A stretch of DNA of 64,000 nucleotides, taken from contig CAVPDS010000002.1 of assembly GCA_963702695.1 (NCBI GenBank), positions 186,001 to 250,000 of the forward strand, in the 5' to 3' direction. Position 1 is the stretch's first letter. Every line of letters begins with the position of its first letter. Position numbers and translations under genes: made by a program. Below are positions 50,971 to 59,754 of the stretch, piece after piece. Source of the stretch: VAZQ01 sp963702695. GTDB taxonomy: Bacteria > Pseudomonadota > Alphaproteobacteria > Rhizobiales > Xanthobacteraceae. The notes under the pieces are model-generated. The model saw only the letters and a program-made list of their open reading frames with translations, had not been told where the DNA came from and searched no databases.

Positions 50971-51956
50971 GTGGATGCCCCGGCGATCCTCTCCGTCACC
51001 GACCTGCGCACGCATTTCTTCACGCCGCGCGGGGTGGTGCGCGCGGTCGACGGCATCTCGCTCGAACTGAAGGCGGGCGAAGCAGTCGGGATCGTCGGCG
51101 AGTCCGGCTCGGGCAAGTCGATGACGGCGCTGTCGATCCTGCGACTGGTGCCGCCGCCCGGACGCATCGTCGGCGGCTCGATCATGCTCGACGGCCGCGA
51201 TCTTGCCGACCCTCGATGCCCGCGCCATGCAGGCGGTGCGCGCTCACGATATCGCCGTGATCTTCCAGGACCCCGGCAGCTACCTCAATCCGGTGATGAC
51301 GATCGGCGAGCAGATCGCGGAGGCGATCGGCCACCGGAAATCGCGCGATCCGAAGGTGCGCGATGCCGTGATCGGTGCATTGCGCGACGTGCAAATCCCG
51401 GAGCCTCCACGCGTCGCCGCGAGCTATCCGCACGAACTGAGCGGCGGCATGCAGCAGCGCGCGATGATCGCGGCCGCGCTCATCCGCCGTCCCCGCGTCA
51501 TCATCGCCGATGAGCCGACGACGGCCCTCGATGCCACCGTGCAGTATCAGATTTTGAAGCTGCTCGCCGACCTGCGCGCGCAGATCAAGGCGTCCTTCAT
51601 TCTCATTTCGCACGACCTCGCCGTGATCCGGAACGATCTGCGACCGGGTCTATGTCATGTATGCCGGCCAGGTGGTCGAACACGGCCCGGCCGCGCGGAT
51701 CTTTGCCGCGCCGCAGCACCCGTATACGCGGGCGCTCGTTGACTCGATCCTCGACCCTTGGGAGCCCCGCACCGACATCGCGATCCTGCCCGGCGCGCCG
51801 CCGGACATGGCCGACCCGCCAAGTGGCTGCCGGTTTCATCCGCGCTGCCGTTCGGCGATGGGAATTTGTCAGCGCGAGGAGCCGCCGACTTTTCAGTTGC
51901 CCGATCATCAGCAGGCGAAGTGCTGGCTGCACGCGCCCGCCGAGGCGCGCGCATGA
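50971..51956 (+). pseudogene. ABC transporter ATP-binding protein (DppD-like), two frameshifts (likely sequence errors)
   Basis: GTG 50971. Walker A is GESGSGKS near residue 42; frame shifts at 51203-51204, where deleting a T gives DLPTLDARAMQ, and at 51632-51633, where deleting an A gives VIRTICDRVYVMYAG. The signature LSGGMQQR, Walker B VIIADEPTTALD and the C-terminal oligopeptide domain (CRFHPRCRSAMGICQ) are intact in their own frames. The repaired length is about 327 residues. It would power the importer with the DppF-like partner, whose ATG overlaps this stop by 4 bp. Confidence 0.87.
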
Positions 51957-52963
51957 GCGGCGCTGAACTCATCGCAGTCGAGCGGGCGGTGGTTTACTTC
52001 CCCGTGCGCCGCGGGCTGTTCCGGCGCAGCGCGCGCGTGCACGCCGTCGACGGCGTCGATCTTTCTCTGCATGAAGACGAGACCCTGGCGCTGGTTGGCG
52101 AGAGCGGCAGCGGCAAGACCACGCTCGGCCTCGCCATGCTGCGGTTGCGCGATCTGTCCGCGGGCGCGATCCGCTGGCGTGGCCAACCGGTGTCCGAACT
52201 GAAAGGCGCAAGCCTCAAGGCTTTCCGCCGCGACATCCAGGTGGTGTTCCAGGACCCTTACGCCTCGCTCAATCCGCGCCAGCCGATCGCGGAGGCGTTG
52301 CGGCGTCCGCTCAAGCTGCACCGGATCGTGCCGCCAGGTCAGTTGCAAGCCGAGGCGTTGCGTCTCCTGGAAAGCGTCGGACTCACGCCGGCTGCGCTCT
52401 ACGCGTCCCGCTATCCGCACGAATTCAGCGGCGGCCAGCGCCAGCGCATCGCGATCGCGCGGGCGCTTGCACTGCGCCCGAATATCATCGTTGCCGACGA
52501 GCCGGTGTCGGCGCTCGACGTGTCGATCCGGGCGCAGATCCTGAAACTCCTGCAGCAGCTCAAGCAGGAGCTGAAGCTCGCGATGCTGTTCCTGAGTCAC
52601 GACCTCGGCGTCGTGCGAAGCATCGCGGACCGAGTGGCTGTGATGTATCTCGGCAAGATCGTCGAGATCGCGCCGGTCGAGGCGCTGTTCGAGCGGGCGC
52701 AGCATCCCTATACGCGCATGCTGCTGAGCGCGGCGCTGTCGATGCATCCGGAGCGCGCAGGCGCAGCCGAGCGCGTCGAGGCGGTTGGCGATCCGCCGTC
52801 GCCGACCGATCCGCCGTCCGGATGCCGGTTTCGCACGCGCTGTCCGTTCGCGTTTGGACGCTGTGCGCTGGAAGAGCCGAAGCTCACGGAAATCGCGCCG
52901 GGCCATCGTTCGGCGTGTCACTTGGTCGCGGACGATGCGGCGAATTCCGCACCGGGCCCGTGA
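51953..52963 (+). CDS. ABC transporter ATP-binding protein (DppF-like)
   Basis: 336 residues. Walker A GESGSGKT near residue 53, Q-loop VVFQDPYASLNPR, signature FSGGQRQR, Walker B NIIVADEPVSALD, H-loop LSHD and the C-terminal Cys-rich segment (GCRFRTRCPFAFGRC) that marks the oligopeptide/nickel class. Intact. The start ATG 51953 overlaps the DppD-like stop. It forms the second ATPase of the five-part importer. Confidence 0.95.
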   Translation: MSGAELIAVERAVVYFPVRRGLFRRSARVHAVDGVDLSLHEDETLALVGESGSGKTTLGLAMLRLRDLSAGAIRWRGQPVSELKGASLKAFRRDIQVVFQDPYASLNPRQPIAEALRRPLKLHRIVPPGQLQAEALRLLESVGLTPAALYASRYPHEFSGGQRQRIAIARALALRPNIIVADEPVSALDVSIRAQILKLLQQLKQELKLAMLFLSHDLGVVRSIADRVAVMYLGKIVEIAPVEALFERAQHPYTRMLLSAALSMHPERAGAAERVEAVGDPPSPTDPPSGCRFRTRCPFAFGRCALEEPKLTEIAPGHRSACHLVADDAANSAPGP

Positions 52964-53028
52964 AGGGTTGGCAAACTTGCGGGCTACGTGGTTTCCTGAA
53001 ACCCCTGTCGGGGAACGGAGACCGCGAT

Positions 53029-54658
53029 ATGGACGATGATCGACACCTGACGTTCCGCCGGCCGCGGCCTTCGCGACGCGACGTCGTGGCAGGACTGGCG
53101 AGCGCGCCGCTCGTCCTGGCGACAGCTCCCGCTTGGCCGCAAGGGGCGATCCGCAACGGCGGCTCGCTCATCGCCGCCATCCAGGACAATCCGCCCCACC
53201 TGCTCACCGGGATCAGTGTCGACATTTTGACGATCTGCGTCGCCGGCCAGATCTACAACACGCTGATCAAGCTCGATTCGAAGATGCAGCTCAGTCCGAG
53301 CCTCGCCAAATCGTGGAAGGTGGCCCCAGGCGGGCTCGAATATACGTTCAACCTGGAGCCGGGCGTAAAGTGGCACGATGGCCGCCAGTTCACTTCCGCC
53401 GACGTGAAGCACACATTCCAGGAGATCAGCGGAAAATATTCGAGCCTCGCCCGCGCCGCCTACAAGGACATTGCGGCGATCGATACGCCGGACGACCTCA
53501 CCGTAGTCGTTCGTATGAAAGGCCCTGATCCGGCGTTCTTTCCCTGGGCGTTCTGCCAGCCGAATTTCGCGCAGATTTTCCCGAAGCACGTCTACGAAGG
53601 CAGCGATCCGCGCACCAACCCGGCGAATTTCAAGCCGGTCGGCACCGGCCCGTTCAAGTTCAAGGAATGGGTGCGCGGCAGCCACATCGTGCTGGAGCGT
53701 AATCCGGATTACTTCCACAAGGATCGCATCTTCCTCGATCGCGTCGTGTTCCAGATCATCCCGGATTCGGGCGCGCGCGAGCTTGCGCTTGAAAAGGGCG
53801 AGGTCGACCATCTCCCTTACTTCGCGCTCGCGCCGGCGGCGATCGAGCCGCTCTCGAAGGGCCGCGGCACCCGGGTCATCGGTTCGCTGCGTCCGGCGCT
53901 CGGCGAAATTATTGCGTTCTTCAACGTGCGGCAGGGACCGCTGGCGAACAAGGACGTGCGCCACGCGATCGCGCACACGGTCGATCGCGATCTGCTGGTG
54001 AAGCTCGCGCTCAACGGCCGCGGCAAGGTGGCGATCGGGCCGATCCGCAGCGACAATCCGCCGTTCCACAATCCGAACGTGCCGAAATATCCGCGCGACG
54101 TGGCGCGTGGCGAACCGTTTGCTCGACCAGGCCGGTTTTCCCCGCCGCGGCGGGACGCGCTTCCCGCTGCGGATCGTGTACGAAGGGGTGGGGGAGGGCG
54201 GCGCGCTGCAGAGTGCGGCCGAGATCATGCGCGAGGAGTTGCGCGAGATCGGCATCGACCTGCAACTGCGTCCCTCCGATCCGGCGACCTGGAGCGATCT
54301 CTCGTTCATCAAATGGGATTTCGATCTCGCGATGGGCTCATTCGGCACCGGTCCGGACCCGAAGATCGGCGTCAGCCGGCTCTACAAGACCGAGAACATC
54401 CAGCGCATCCCCTCCGCCAACCTCATGGGCTACAGCAATCCGAAGGTCGACGATCTGCTCACGCGCGCCGATCGCGAGATGAACGAGGACACCCGCGCGC
54501 GCCTCTACAAGGAAGCGCAGGCCGTCATGGTGGATGACCTGCCGGCGCTGTGGTTGTGGGAAAAATCCTACCCGATCGCGGTCCGTGACGGCCTGGTCGG
54601 TCTGCCCTCGGGCGCGATGCACTCGGAAGTATTCGAGAACGTCGGCTGGGTGAAGTGA
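53029..54658 (+). pseudogene. Extracellular solute-binding protein family 5, one frameshift (likely sequence error)
   Basis: From ATG 53029 the N-terminus has a twin-arginine-like signal (PSRRDVVAGLASAPLVLA) ending near WPQG. The SBP_bac_5 core is clear: LSPSLAKSWKVAPGGLEYTF, keyed by LAxSWKV, FNLEPGVKWHDGRQFTSADV, keyed by VKWHDG, and PVGTGPFKFKEW. At 54108 one extra T shifts the frame; deleting it gives DVARANRLLDQAGFPR, matching the family. The end (LPALWLWEKSYPIAVRDG) is intact. The repaired protein is about 542 residues. It is the ligand-capturing component of the importer, and its operon suggests a ligand related to the amidohydrolase substrate. Confidence 0.87.
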
Positions 54659-54678
54659 ACTAAGCGAAGTGAGCAAGC

Positions 54679-54712
54679 GGCCTTGGATTCCCGCTTGCGC
54701 GGGAATGAGCGG
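54679..54712. repeat. Family B palindromic element (single copy)
   Basis: GGCCTTGGATTCCCGCTTGC continues to GCGGGAATGAGCGGA. The arms ATTCCCGC and GCGGGAAT form a perfect 8-bp stem with a 4-base loop. It closes the transporter operon before the SDR gene and could protect or end the message. Confidence 0.75.
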
Positions 54713-54753
54713 AACGGACTGCATGTGCAACAGGCGCGCGAGGAGTGTCATTG

Positions 54754-55506
54754 ATGGCTGGTAGCGCCGAGGGCGAAGTCGCAATCGTGACCGGCGCCGG
54801 GATCAACACCGGCGCTGTGATCGCCAAGACGCTCGCGCGTGAAGGTGCCGCCGTCGTGATCAATTACCGCAGTTCAGCGCCGGGTGCGAAGGCGACCGTT
54901 GCCGATATCGAGGCCGGCGGCGGCCGGGCGATCGCTGTTCCGGGCGACGTGACGAACCCCGACGACGTGACGCGGCTGGTCGCGCGAGCGGTCGAGGCGT
55001 TCGGCCCGGTGAGCATCCTCGTCAACAACGCCAATATCCGCAGCTACCGTCCGCTGATGGAGATCACGCTCGAGGATTGGCGCAAAACGCTTGGGCCCAC
55101 GCTCGACGGCAGCTTCCTCTGCATCCAGGCCTGCGTGCCGCATATGCGCCAGCGCGGGCGCGGCACGATCGTGAACATCGGCGGCGATTCCGGCCACTCC
55201 GGGCGCGCCAACCGCAGCCATGTCGCGGCGGCGAAGGCCGGGCTTGCCGGCTTGACCGGCTCGCTGGCGGCCGAACTTGCGCCCGACAACATCACGGTCA
55301 ATTGCATCGTGCCCGGCCGCATCGACACGCCGCGCGACGGTGTTCAGAATGATCCGGGCCGCGGGCATCGCCGTGTGCCTATGGGCCGCTCGGCGAGCTT
55401 GCAGGAGATCGCCAATCTCGTGCGCTTCCTGTGCAGCGACGAATGCCGTTTCATGACCGGCGCGATGCTGCGGGTGAACGGTGGCGCCTACATGACGATC
55501 GCGTAA
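54754..55506 (+). CDS. SDR-family oxidoreductase, atypical active site
   Basis: 250 residues from ATG 54754; a GTG at 54745 in the same frame has AGGAG upstream and is an alternative. IVTGAGINTGAVIA is a variant of TGxxxGxG, NNANIRSYRPL replaces NNAG, and the catalytic-helix region reads SHVAAAKAGLAGL: the Lys is present but the Tyr four residues before it is Val, preceded by His. SDRs with His/Ala-rich sequence here exist, among them the dienoyl-CoA reductase group that draws its Tyr from elsewhere. It begins a run with the Bug protein gene 9 bases downstream. Function uncertain. Confidence 0.88.
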   Translation: MAGSAEGEVAIVTGAGINTGAVIAKTLAREGAAVVINYRSSAPGAKATVADIEAGGGRAIAVPGDVTNPDDVTRLVARAVEAFGPVSILVNNANIRSYRPLMEITLEDWRKTLGPTLDGSFLCIQACVPHMRQRGRGTIVNIGGDSGHSGRANRSHVAAAKAGLAGLTGSLAAELAPDNITVNCIVPGRIDTPRDGVQNDPGRGHRRVPMGRSASLQEIANLVRFLCSDECRFMTGAMLRVNGGAYMTIA

Positions 55507-55515
55507 GGACCGGCC

Positions 55516-56529
55516 ATGAACATTTCGATCGCGCGCTTGCTGCTGCTTCTGACTTTTCTAATGCCAAGCACCGGCCACGCCGCCGAGGCCGATTACTACC
55601 GCGGCAAGTCCATCACGGTGATCTGCGGCTACGGCGTCGGCGGCGGCTACGACGCCTACGCCCGCCTGCTCGCGCGGCATCTGGCCGATCACATCCCTGG
55701 CCGTCCAACGATCGTCGTGCAGAACATGCCCGGCGCCGGCGGAATGCGCGCGGCCAACCTGGTCTACACCGGCAGCAAGGACGGCACGGTGATCGCCGCG
55801 CTCAACCCGCTGCTGCTGATGTATCAGCTCCTCGGCGGCCCACAGGCGCGCTACGAGACCGCGAAGCTGCAATGGATCGGCACGCTCGACGAGCCCAACA
55901 ATTCCATCATCGCCTGGTCCGCGTCCGGCATTCGCACGATCGAGGATGCGAAGGCGCGCGACGTGCCGGTGCCCGGCGATGGGCCGACCTCGGCAATGAG
56001 CATCTATCCGACCGCGGCGAACGCGCTGCTCGGCACCCGCTTCAAGGTCGTCGACGGCTATTCGGGCAGCGCCGCAGGCGACCTCGCGATGGAGCGCGGC
56101 GAAGTGGACGGGCGCTCCGGCGCGAACCTGACGGCGCTGTTCGCGCGTCACTCCGACTGGATCCGCGACCGCAAGATCAATGTCCTGTTGCAGGTCGGGA
56201 ACAAGCGTGATCCGGCCTTGCCGGACGTGCCGCTGCTGCAGGAACTGGTCCGCACCGAGCGCGACCGCCAGATCGCGTCGGTGGTCAGCCTGCCGACGAC
56301 AGTCGGACCCGGCTACTGGATGGCGCCCGGCGTGCCCGAAGAATCGCTGCGGATCATGCGCGCGGCATTCCAGGCGATGGTGAAGGACGGGCAGTTCCTC
56401 GCCGAGGCAAAGCAGAGCAAGCTCGAAATCCATCCCAAGACCGGCGAGCAGGTGCAGGCGGCTGTGAACGCCGTATCGCAAATCCCGAAAGACGTGCTGG
56501 CGCAGACCGCGACGATCCTGCGCTGGTGA
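55516..56529 (+). CDS. Bug/TctC-family periplasmic binding protein
   Basis: 337 residues. A Sec signal peptide (LLLLLTFLMPSTGHAA) ends near residue 23. YYRGKSITVICGYGVGGGYD, keyed by GKSITVICGYGVGGGYD, and IVVQNMPGAGGMRAANLVY, keyed by NMPGAGG, are the two ligand loops of the TctC family. Helix-strand order and length fit. As with the gene at 38939 there is no transporter membrane gene beside it. It follows the SDR gene by 9 bases and faces the FkbM gene convergently. Confidence 0.9.
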   Translation: MNISIARLLLLLTFLMPSTGHAAEADYYRGKSITVICGYGVGGGYDAYARLLARHLADHIPGRPTIVVQNMPGAGGMRAANLVYTGSKDGTVIAALNPLLLMYQLLGGPQARYETAKLQWIGTLDEPNNSIIAWSASGIRTIEDAKARDVPVPGDGPTSAMSIYPTAANALLGTRFKVVDGYSGSAAGDLAMERGEVDGRSGANLTALFARHSDWIRDRKINVLLQVGNKRDPALPDVPLLQELVRTERDRQIASVVSLPTTVGPGYWMAPGVPEESLRIMRAAFQAMVKDGQFLAEAKQSKLEIHPKTGEQVQAAVNAVSQIPKDVLAQTATILRW

Positions 56530-56539
56530 TTTCCCGGTC

Positions 56540-56564
56540 GTCCGCGCTTTCGCTTTTCGCGGGC
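56540..56564. terminator. Hairpin between convergent genes (candidate terminator)
   Basis: A 7-bp stem (GTCCGCG with CGCGGGC, one G-T pair) around an 11-base loop rich in C and T lies between the Bug-protein stop at 56529 and the FkbM stop at 56579. It lacks a following T-run. Confidence 0.4.
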
Positions 56565-56578
56565 GGCGAACCAGAGCG

Positions 56579-57316
56579 CTATCGGCGCGGCAGGAACAGC
56601 ACGTTGCGCGACTCGATCTCGGTGCCCCAACTGGTGTTCTTGCCCAGCGCCGCGATCGTCGGCAGCGCCGGGATATTTTCGCCGTGCTGAACGATCACGG
56701 CGTCATAGCCGAAGCTTTCGCAGATGGCGGCGCTGTAGCTGCCAGGATCGGCATGCGTGCCCGCCAGCAGTTCGAGCAGGATGACCGGCCGGTCGCGCGC
56801 GATGGTCTGCCGCGCGCCGTCGAGCACCTCGCGTTCGCTGCCTTCGACATCGGCCTTGATGAAACGCACATCAGTGAGTGCGAAATCGTCGAGCGTGCGG
56901 ATCTCAACGTCGTAGGTCTCGATCCGCGAGAACTGCGAATGCGTCCGCTTCAGGCTGCCCGCGAGATGCAGCACCATGCCCCGGTCCGACAATGGGACAT
57001 AGAACGTCCCGCGGCCCGGCCGATCGGAGAGCGCGAGTTCATGCAATTCGGCGCGTCCGCGCAGCATGTAGCGCGCAAACCCGGCGTAATCCGGATGCGG
57101 TTCAAAGGCGACGACACGGTCCGCGATCTCGGACAGCGCGAAGGCGTAGAATCCGAGATTGGCGCCGACATCGACCGCGGTTCCGCCGCGTGGCAGGAGT
57201 TTATTCAGCACCGCCAGCTCGGGCTCGCCGGTGCGCACTTCGTTGCGGATGCGGCGGCGATAGTAGAGCGGCGGCGGGATCAGCATCGCGAGCTTTTCGG
57301 CGAAGGTCAGCGGCAT
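56579..57316 (-). CDS. FkbM-family methyltransferase
   Basis: 245 residues from ATG 57316 (MPLTFAEKLAML). Motif I is TAVDVGANLGFYAFALSE (about 45-62), then VVAFEPHPDYAGFARYML, keyed by FEPHP, and RFIKADVEGSEREVLDGA, keyed by KxDVEGxExxVL, the diagnostic FkbM sequence. FkbM-type enzymes O-methylate sugars, polyketides or other hydroxyls. It stands alone on the minus strand among catabolic genes, and diverges from the aldehyde dehydrogenase gene; its role here is unclear. Confidence 0.93.
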   Translation of the reverse strand: MPLTFAEKLAMLIPPPLYYRRRIRNEVRTGEPELAVLNKLLPRGGTAVDVGANLGFYAFALSEIADRVVAFEPHPDYAGFARYMLRGRAELHELALSDRPGRGTFYVPLSDRGMVLHLAGSLKRTHSQFSRIETYDVEIRTLDDFALTDVRFIKADVEGSEREVLDGARQTIARDRPVILLELLAGTHADPGSYSAAICESFGYDAVIVQHGENIPALPTIAALGKNTSWGTEIESRNVLFLPRR

Positions 57317-57505
57317 GCGTGATCCTGGTGTTCGTGCCCGCGCCGAGGAATCGCATCGGAGCGTCGAGAGGTGCATGCCGCGTGCGCGCTGGTCAAGCCG
57401 TCAGGCTTGACACTGCGCCCGTGTCACGGGACTTTCCGGCCCGAAAATCGCGCTGCTCATGTCGTATTTGCGCGCGCCCATGCTGCTGACAGAGGAGTTA
57501 CCTTC

Positions 57506-58945
57506 ATGACCATTCCCGTGCGTCATCTGCCCTGGATCGGCGGCGCTGCGAGCGCGGCGCCGAGCGCGCAGTTCTCACCGCTGGTGTCGCCGATCGACGA
57601 GAGCGTCGAATCTCACTTCATCGAGTCGGACGCCGGCGTGGTCGACGCTGCGGTCAAGCACGCGCACGCGGCGTTCGTGGCGCATCAAGACGCGCCGATG
57701 GCGAAGCGGATCGAATGGCTGACCGCGGCGGCTGACGCCATCGACAAGATCGAGGCCGAGCTAGTCCGCTCGCTGATCCGTGTCATAGGCAAACCCAAGC
57801 GCGCGTCGACTTTCGAGGCCAAGCGCGCGGGCGCCTTCATCCGCGCCTGCGCCGCGCAGCTTCCGCACATCAACGGCGAGGTGCTGCCACTCGACGCGAC
57901 CCCGACCGGCGCCGGACGGTTCGGGTTCACGGTGCGCGTACCTTACGGTGTCGTTGCGGCGGTGACGCCGTTCAACGGGCCGGTCAATCTGCTGGTGCAG
58001 AAAGTCGCGCCGGCGCTGGCTGTCGGGAATGCCGTGGTGGTCAAGCCGTCGCCGCCCGGCACCGAAGTCGCGCTCCTGATCGCGGAAGCGATGCAGAAGG
58101 CAAACGTTCCCGACGGACTGTTCAATGTCGTGCCGGGCGGGCGGCAGACCGCGCATTTGCTGGCCGCGCATCCGCTCGTTGCCGCGCTCACGGTGACGGG
58201 AAGCACCGCGGCCGGCAATGAATTGGCGCGCGCCGCCGGCGCCAAGAAATTCGTCGGTGAGCTTGGGTCCAACGCCGCGAACATCGTCTGCGCCGACGCC
58301 GACCTCGCCGACGCCGCGACGCGCATCGCTGGCGCCGGCTTCGAAGCGAGCGGGCAGCAGTGCATCTCCGCCCAGCGGGTGATCGTGGAGCGGGCGGTGT
58401 ACGAGCGCTTCCTGGCTCTGTTCGTCGCGGCGGCGAAGAAGCTCAAGGTGGGCGAGCCCGACGACACCGCGATCGACGTCGGGCCGATGATCAGCCGCGC
58501 GGCCGCCGATCGCGTCGAGGCGATGATCGCCGACGCGGTTGCGAAAGGCGCCCGCCTCGTGCTCAAGCCGGAGCGGCGCGGCTGCATCCTCGGGCCGGCG
58601 ATCGTGGCGGAAGCGCCGCCTACGGCGCGCTTGATGAGCGAGGAGGCGTTCGGCCCGGTGGTGGTCGTGCAGCCGGTGGCGAATGTCGACGAGGCACTGG
58701 CGCTCGCGAATTCGTCCGAGTTCGGCCTGCAGGGCGCCTGCTTCACCGCGAGCCTCGAAACCGCGCATAAAGTGTCGCGCAAACTGCGGGTCGGTTCGCT
58801 CTGGATCAACGAGGCAAGCCGCTTCCGGCTCGACAGCTATCCGTTTGGCGGAGTCGGATCGAGCGGCTTCGGCCGCGAGGGCGTGCGCTACGCGATGGAG
58901 GAGCTGTCGCAGTGGAAGTTCACCGGCATGCGCCTGAATGGGTGA
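57506..58945 (+). CDS. NAD(P)-dependent aldehyde dehydrogenase
   Basis: 479 residues from ATG 57506, with GAGGAG at 57492-57497. The general base is Glu252 (VGELGSN) and the nucleophile Cys286 (GQQCIS), both in standard spacing. TPFNGPVNLLVQKVAPALA, keyed by PFNGP, and FGREGVRYAMEELSQWK, the C-terminal family signature, are present. It oxidises an aldehyde, or semialdehyde, to an acid. In this region it probably handles a ring-cleavage or side-chain aldehyde; the cupin and amidohydrolase genes follow on the same strand. Confidence 0.94.
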   Translation: MTIPVRHLPWIGGAASAAPSAQFSPLVSPIDESVESHFIESDAGVVDAAVKHAHAAFVAHQDAPMAKRIEWLTAAADAIDKIEAELVRSLIRVIGKPKRASTFEAKRAGAFIRACAAQLPHINGEVLPLDATPTGAGRFGFTVRVPYGVVAAVTPFNGPVNLLVQKVAPALAVGNAVVVKPSPPGTEVALLIAEAMQKANVPDGLFNVVPGGRQTAHLLAAHPLVAALTVTGSTAAGNELARAAGAKKFVGELGSNAANIVCADADLADAATRIAGAGFEASGQQCISAQRVIVERAVYERFLALFVAAAKKLKVGEPDDTAIDVGPMISRAAADRVEAMIADAVAKGARLVLKPERRGCILGPAIVAEAPPTARLMSEEAFGPVVVVQPVANVDEALALANSSEFGLQGACFTASLETAHKVSRKLRVGSLWINEASRFRLDSYPFGGVGSSGFGREGVRYAMEELSQWKFTGMRLNG

Positions 58946-58960
58946 GATAGTTTGACTGAG

Positions 58961-59047
58961 CTCATCCCTGCGCAAGCGGGAATCCAGGGCCGCTTGCACG
59001 AACCGCAGAGCTTGTTGCCTGGGTTCCGCTTGCGCGGGGACGAGCGG
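58961..59047. repeat. Family B element, inverted pair
   Basis: The left half (58961-58990: CTCATCCCTGCGCAAGCGGG then AATCCAGGGC) and the right half (59019-59047: CTGGGTTCCGCTTGCGCGGG then GACGAGCGG) are inverted copies separated by about 28 bases. The pair fills most of the gap between the aldehyde dehydrogenase and cupin genes. Confidence 0.75.
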
Positions 59048-59113
59048 AGGCCGATTTCGTGCGGGCAGGAATTAGTCTAGACTCGCGTAGGCAAATCTCG
59101 ACAGGAGAGCGTC

Positions 59114-59644
59114 ATGAGCGTTGCACGGCATCCGCGTCCGCCTGAACTCGTCGGCATGCCGGTCGAAGAGATCATGCAGAAGTTCGTTGGCCGGTTCCGC
59201 GAGAAGACGCCGGACTGGGCCGCTTTCGAGGACGCGAAGATCGAAGGCTTCAAGCGCGCGCAGCACCGCTTCATCGGCGCCGGCGGCTCCGGCAAGCACG
59301 GCGATCCGACCGTGATCCCGGCGAAGAATTTCACCCTCTCGATCATGTACGTGGAGCCGGGGCAGGGCAACGCCGCGCACACCCACGAGGTCGAGGAATG
59401 CTTCTTCGTGCTGCAGGGCTTCCTCGATGTCTTCGTCGAGGACGAGAGCGGCAAGCGCATCACGACCCGGCTCGGCCCGTGGGAATGCATCGCGTGCCCC
59501 GCCGGCGTGATCCACGGCTATCAGAACGACAGCCTGGGGCCGGTCTATTTCCAGGTGATGCTCGGTCGCGGCAAGCCAGAGGCGATGGGCTACGCCGATG
59601 ACGACCTCTATCAGCGGCGCGACGCGCACCTCAAGGCGGTATGA
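59114..59644 (+). CDS. Cupin-domain protein
   Basis: 176 residues, AGGAG 7 bases before ATG 59114. Cupin motif 1 is seen as NAAHTHEVEECFFVLQGFLDV, keyed by HTHEVEE (two His and Glu metal ligands), and motif 2 as PAGVIHGYQND with the third His, so a mononuclear metal site is complete. Small cupins in catabolic clusters act as dioxygenases, isomerases or decarboxylases, or bind effectors. It comes after the aldehyde dehydrogenase gene and before the amidohydrolase gene. Reaction unknown. Confidence 0.9.
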   Translation: MSVARHPRPPELVGMPVEEIMQKFVGRFREKTPDWAAFEDAKIEGFKRAQHRFIGAGGSGKHGDPTVIPAKNFTLSIMYVEPGQGNAAHTHEVEECFFVLQGFLDVFVEDESGKRITTRLGPWECIACPAGVIHGYQNDSLGPVYFQVMLGRGKPEAMGYADDDLYQRRDAHLKAV

Positions 59645-59662
59645 TTGTCTGAATGCCAAGGG

Positions 59663-59702
59663 TTGTCGTCCCCGTGAAAACGGGGACACACACCCTCCGA
59701 GC
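59663..59702. repeat. Short palindromic element with CCCCGTGAAAACGGGG stem
   Basis: GTCGTCCCCGTGAAAACGGG then GACACACACCCTCCGAGC. The stem CCCCGT/ACGGGG with a GAAA loop and the following CCCTCCG tail match the left arm of the element at 34871-34906, so both belong to one dispersed family. Lies before the second amidohydrolase gene. Confidence 0.65.
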
Positions 59703-59754
59703 TTGAAGTAAATTCGCGGGGCGACGCGATTGTAAAGGCATGGGGAGAGAAACG

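Noticed and set aside
47474..54658. True decay of the amidohydrolase-ABC operon
   Set aside because: Every lesion is a single-base insertion whose removal recreates family consensus, and neighbouring genes are intact, so sequence error is favoured, though not proven.
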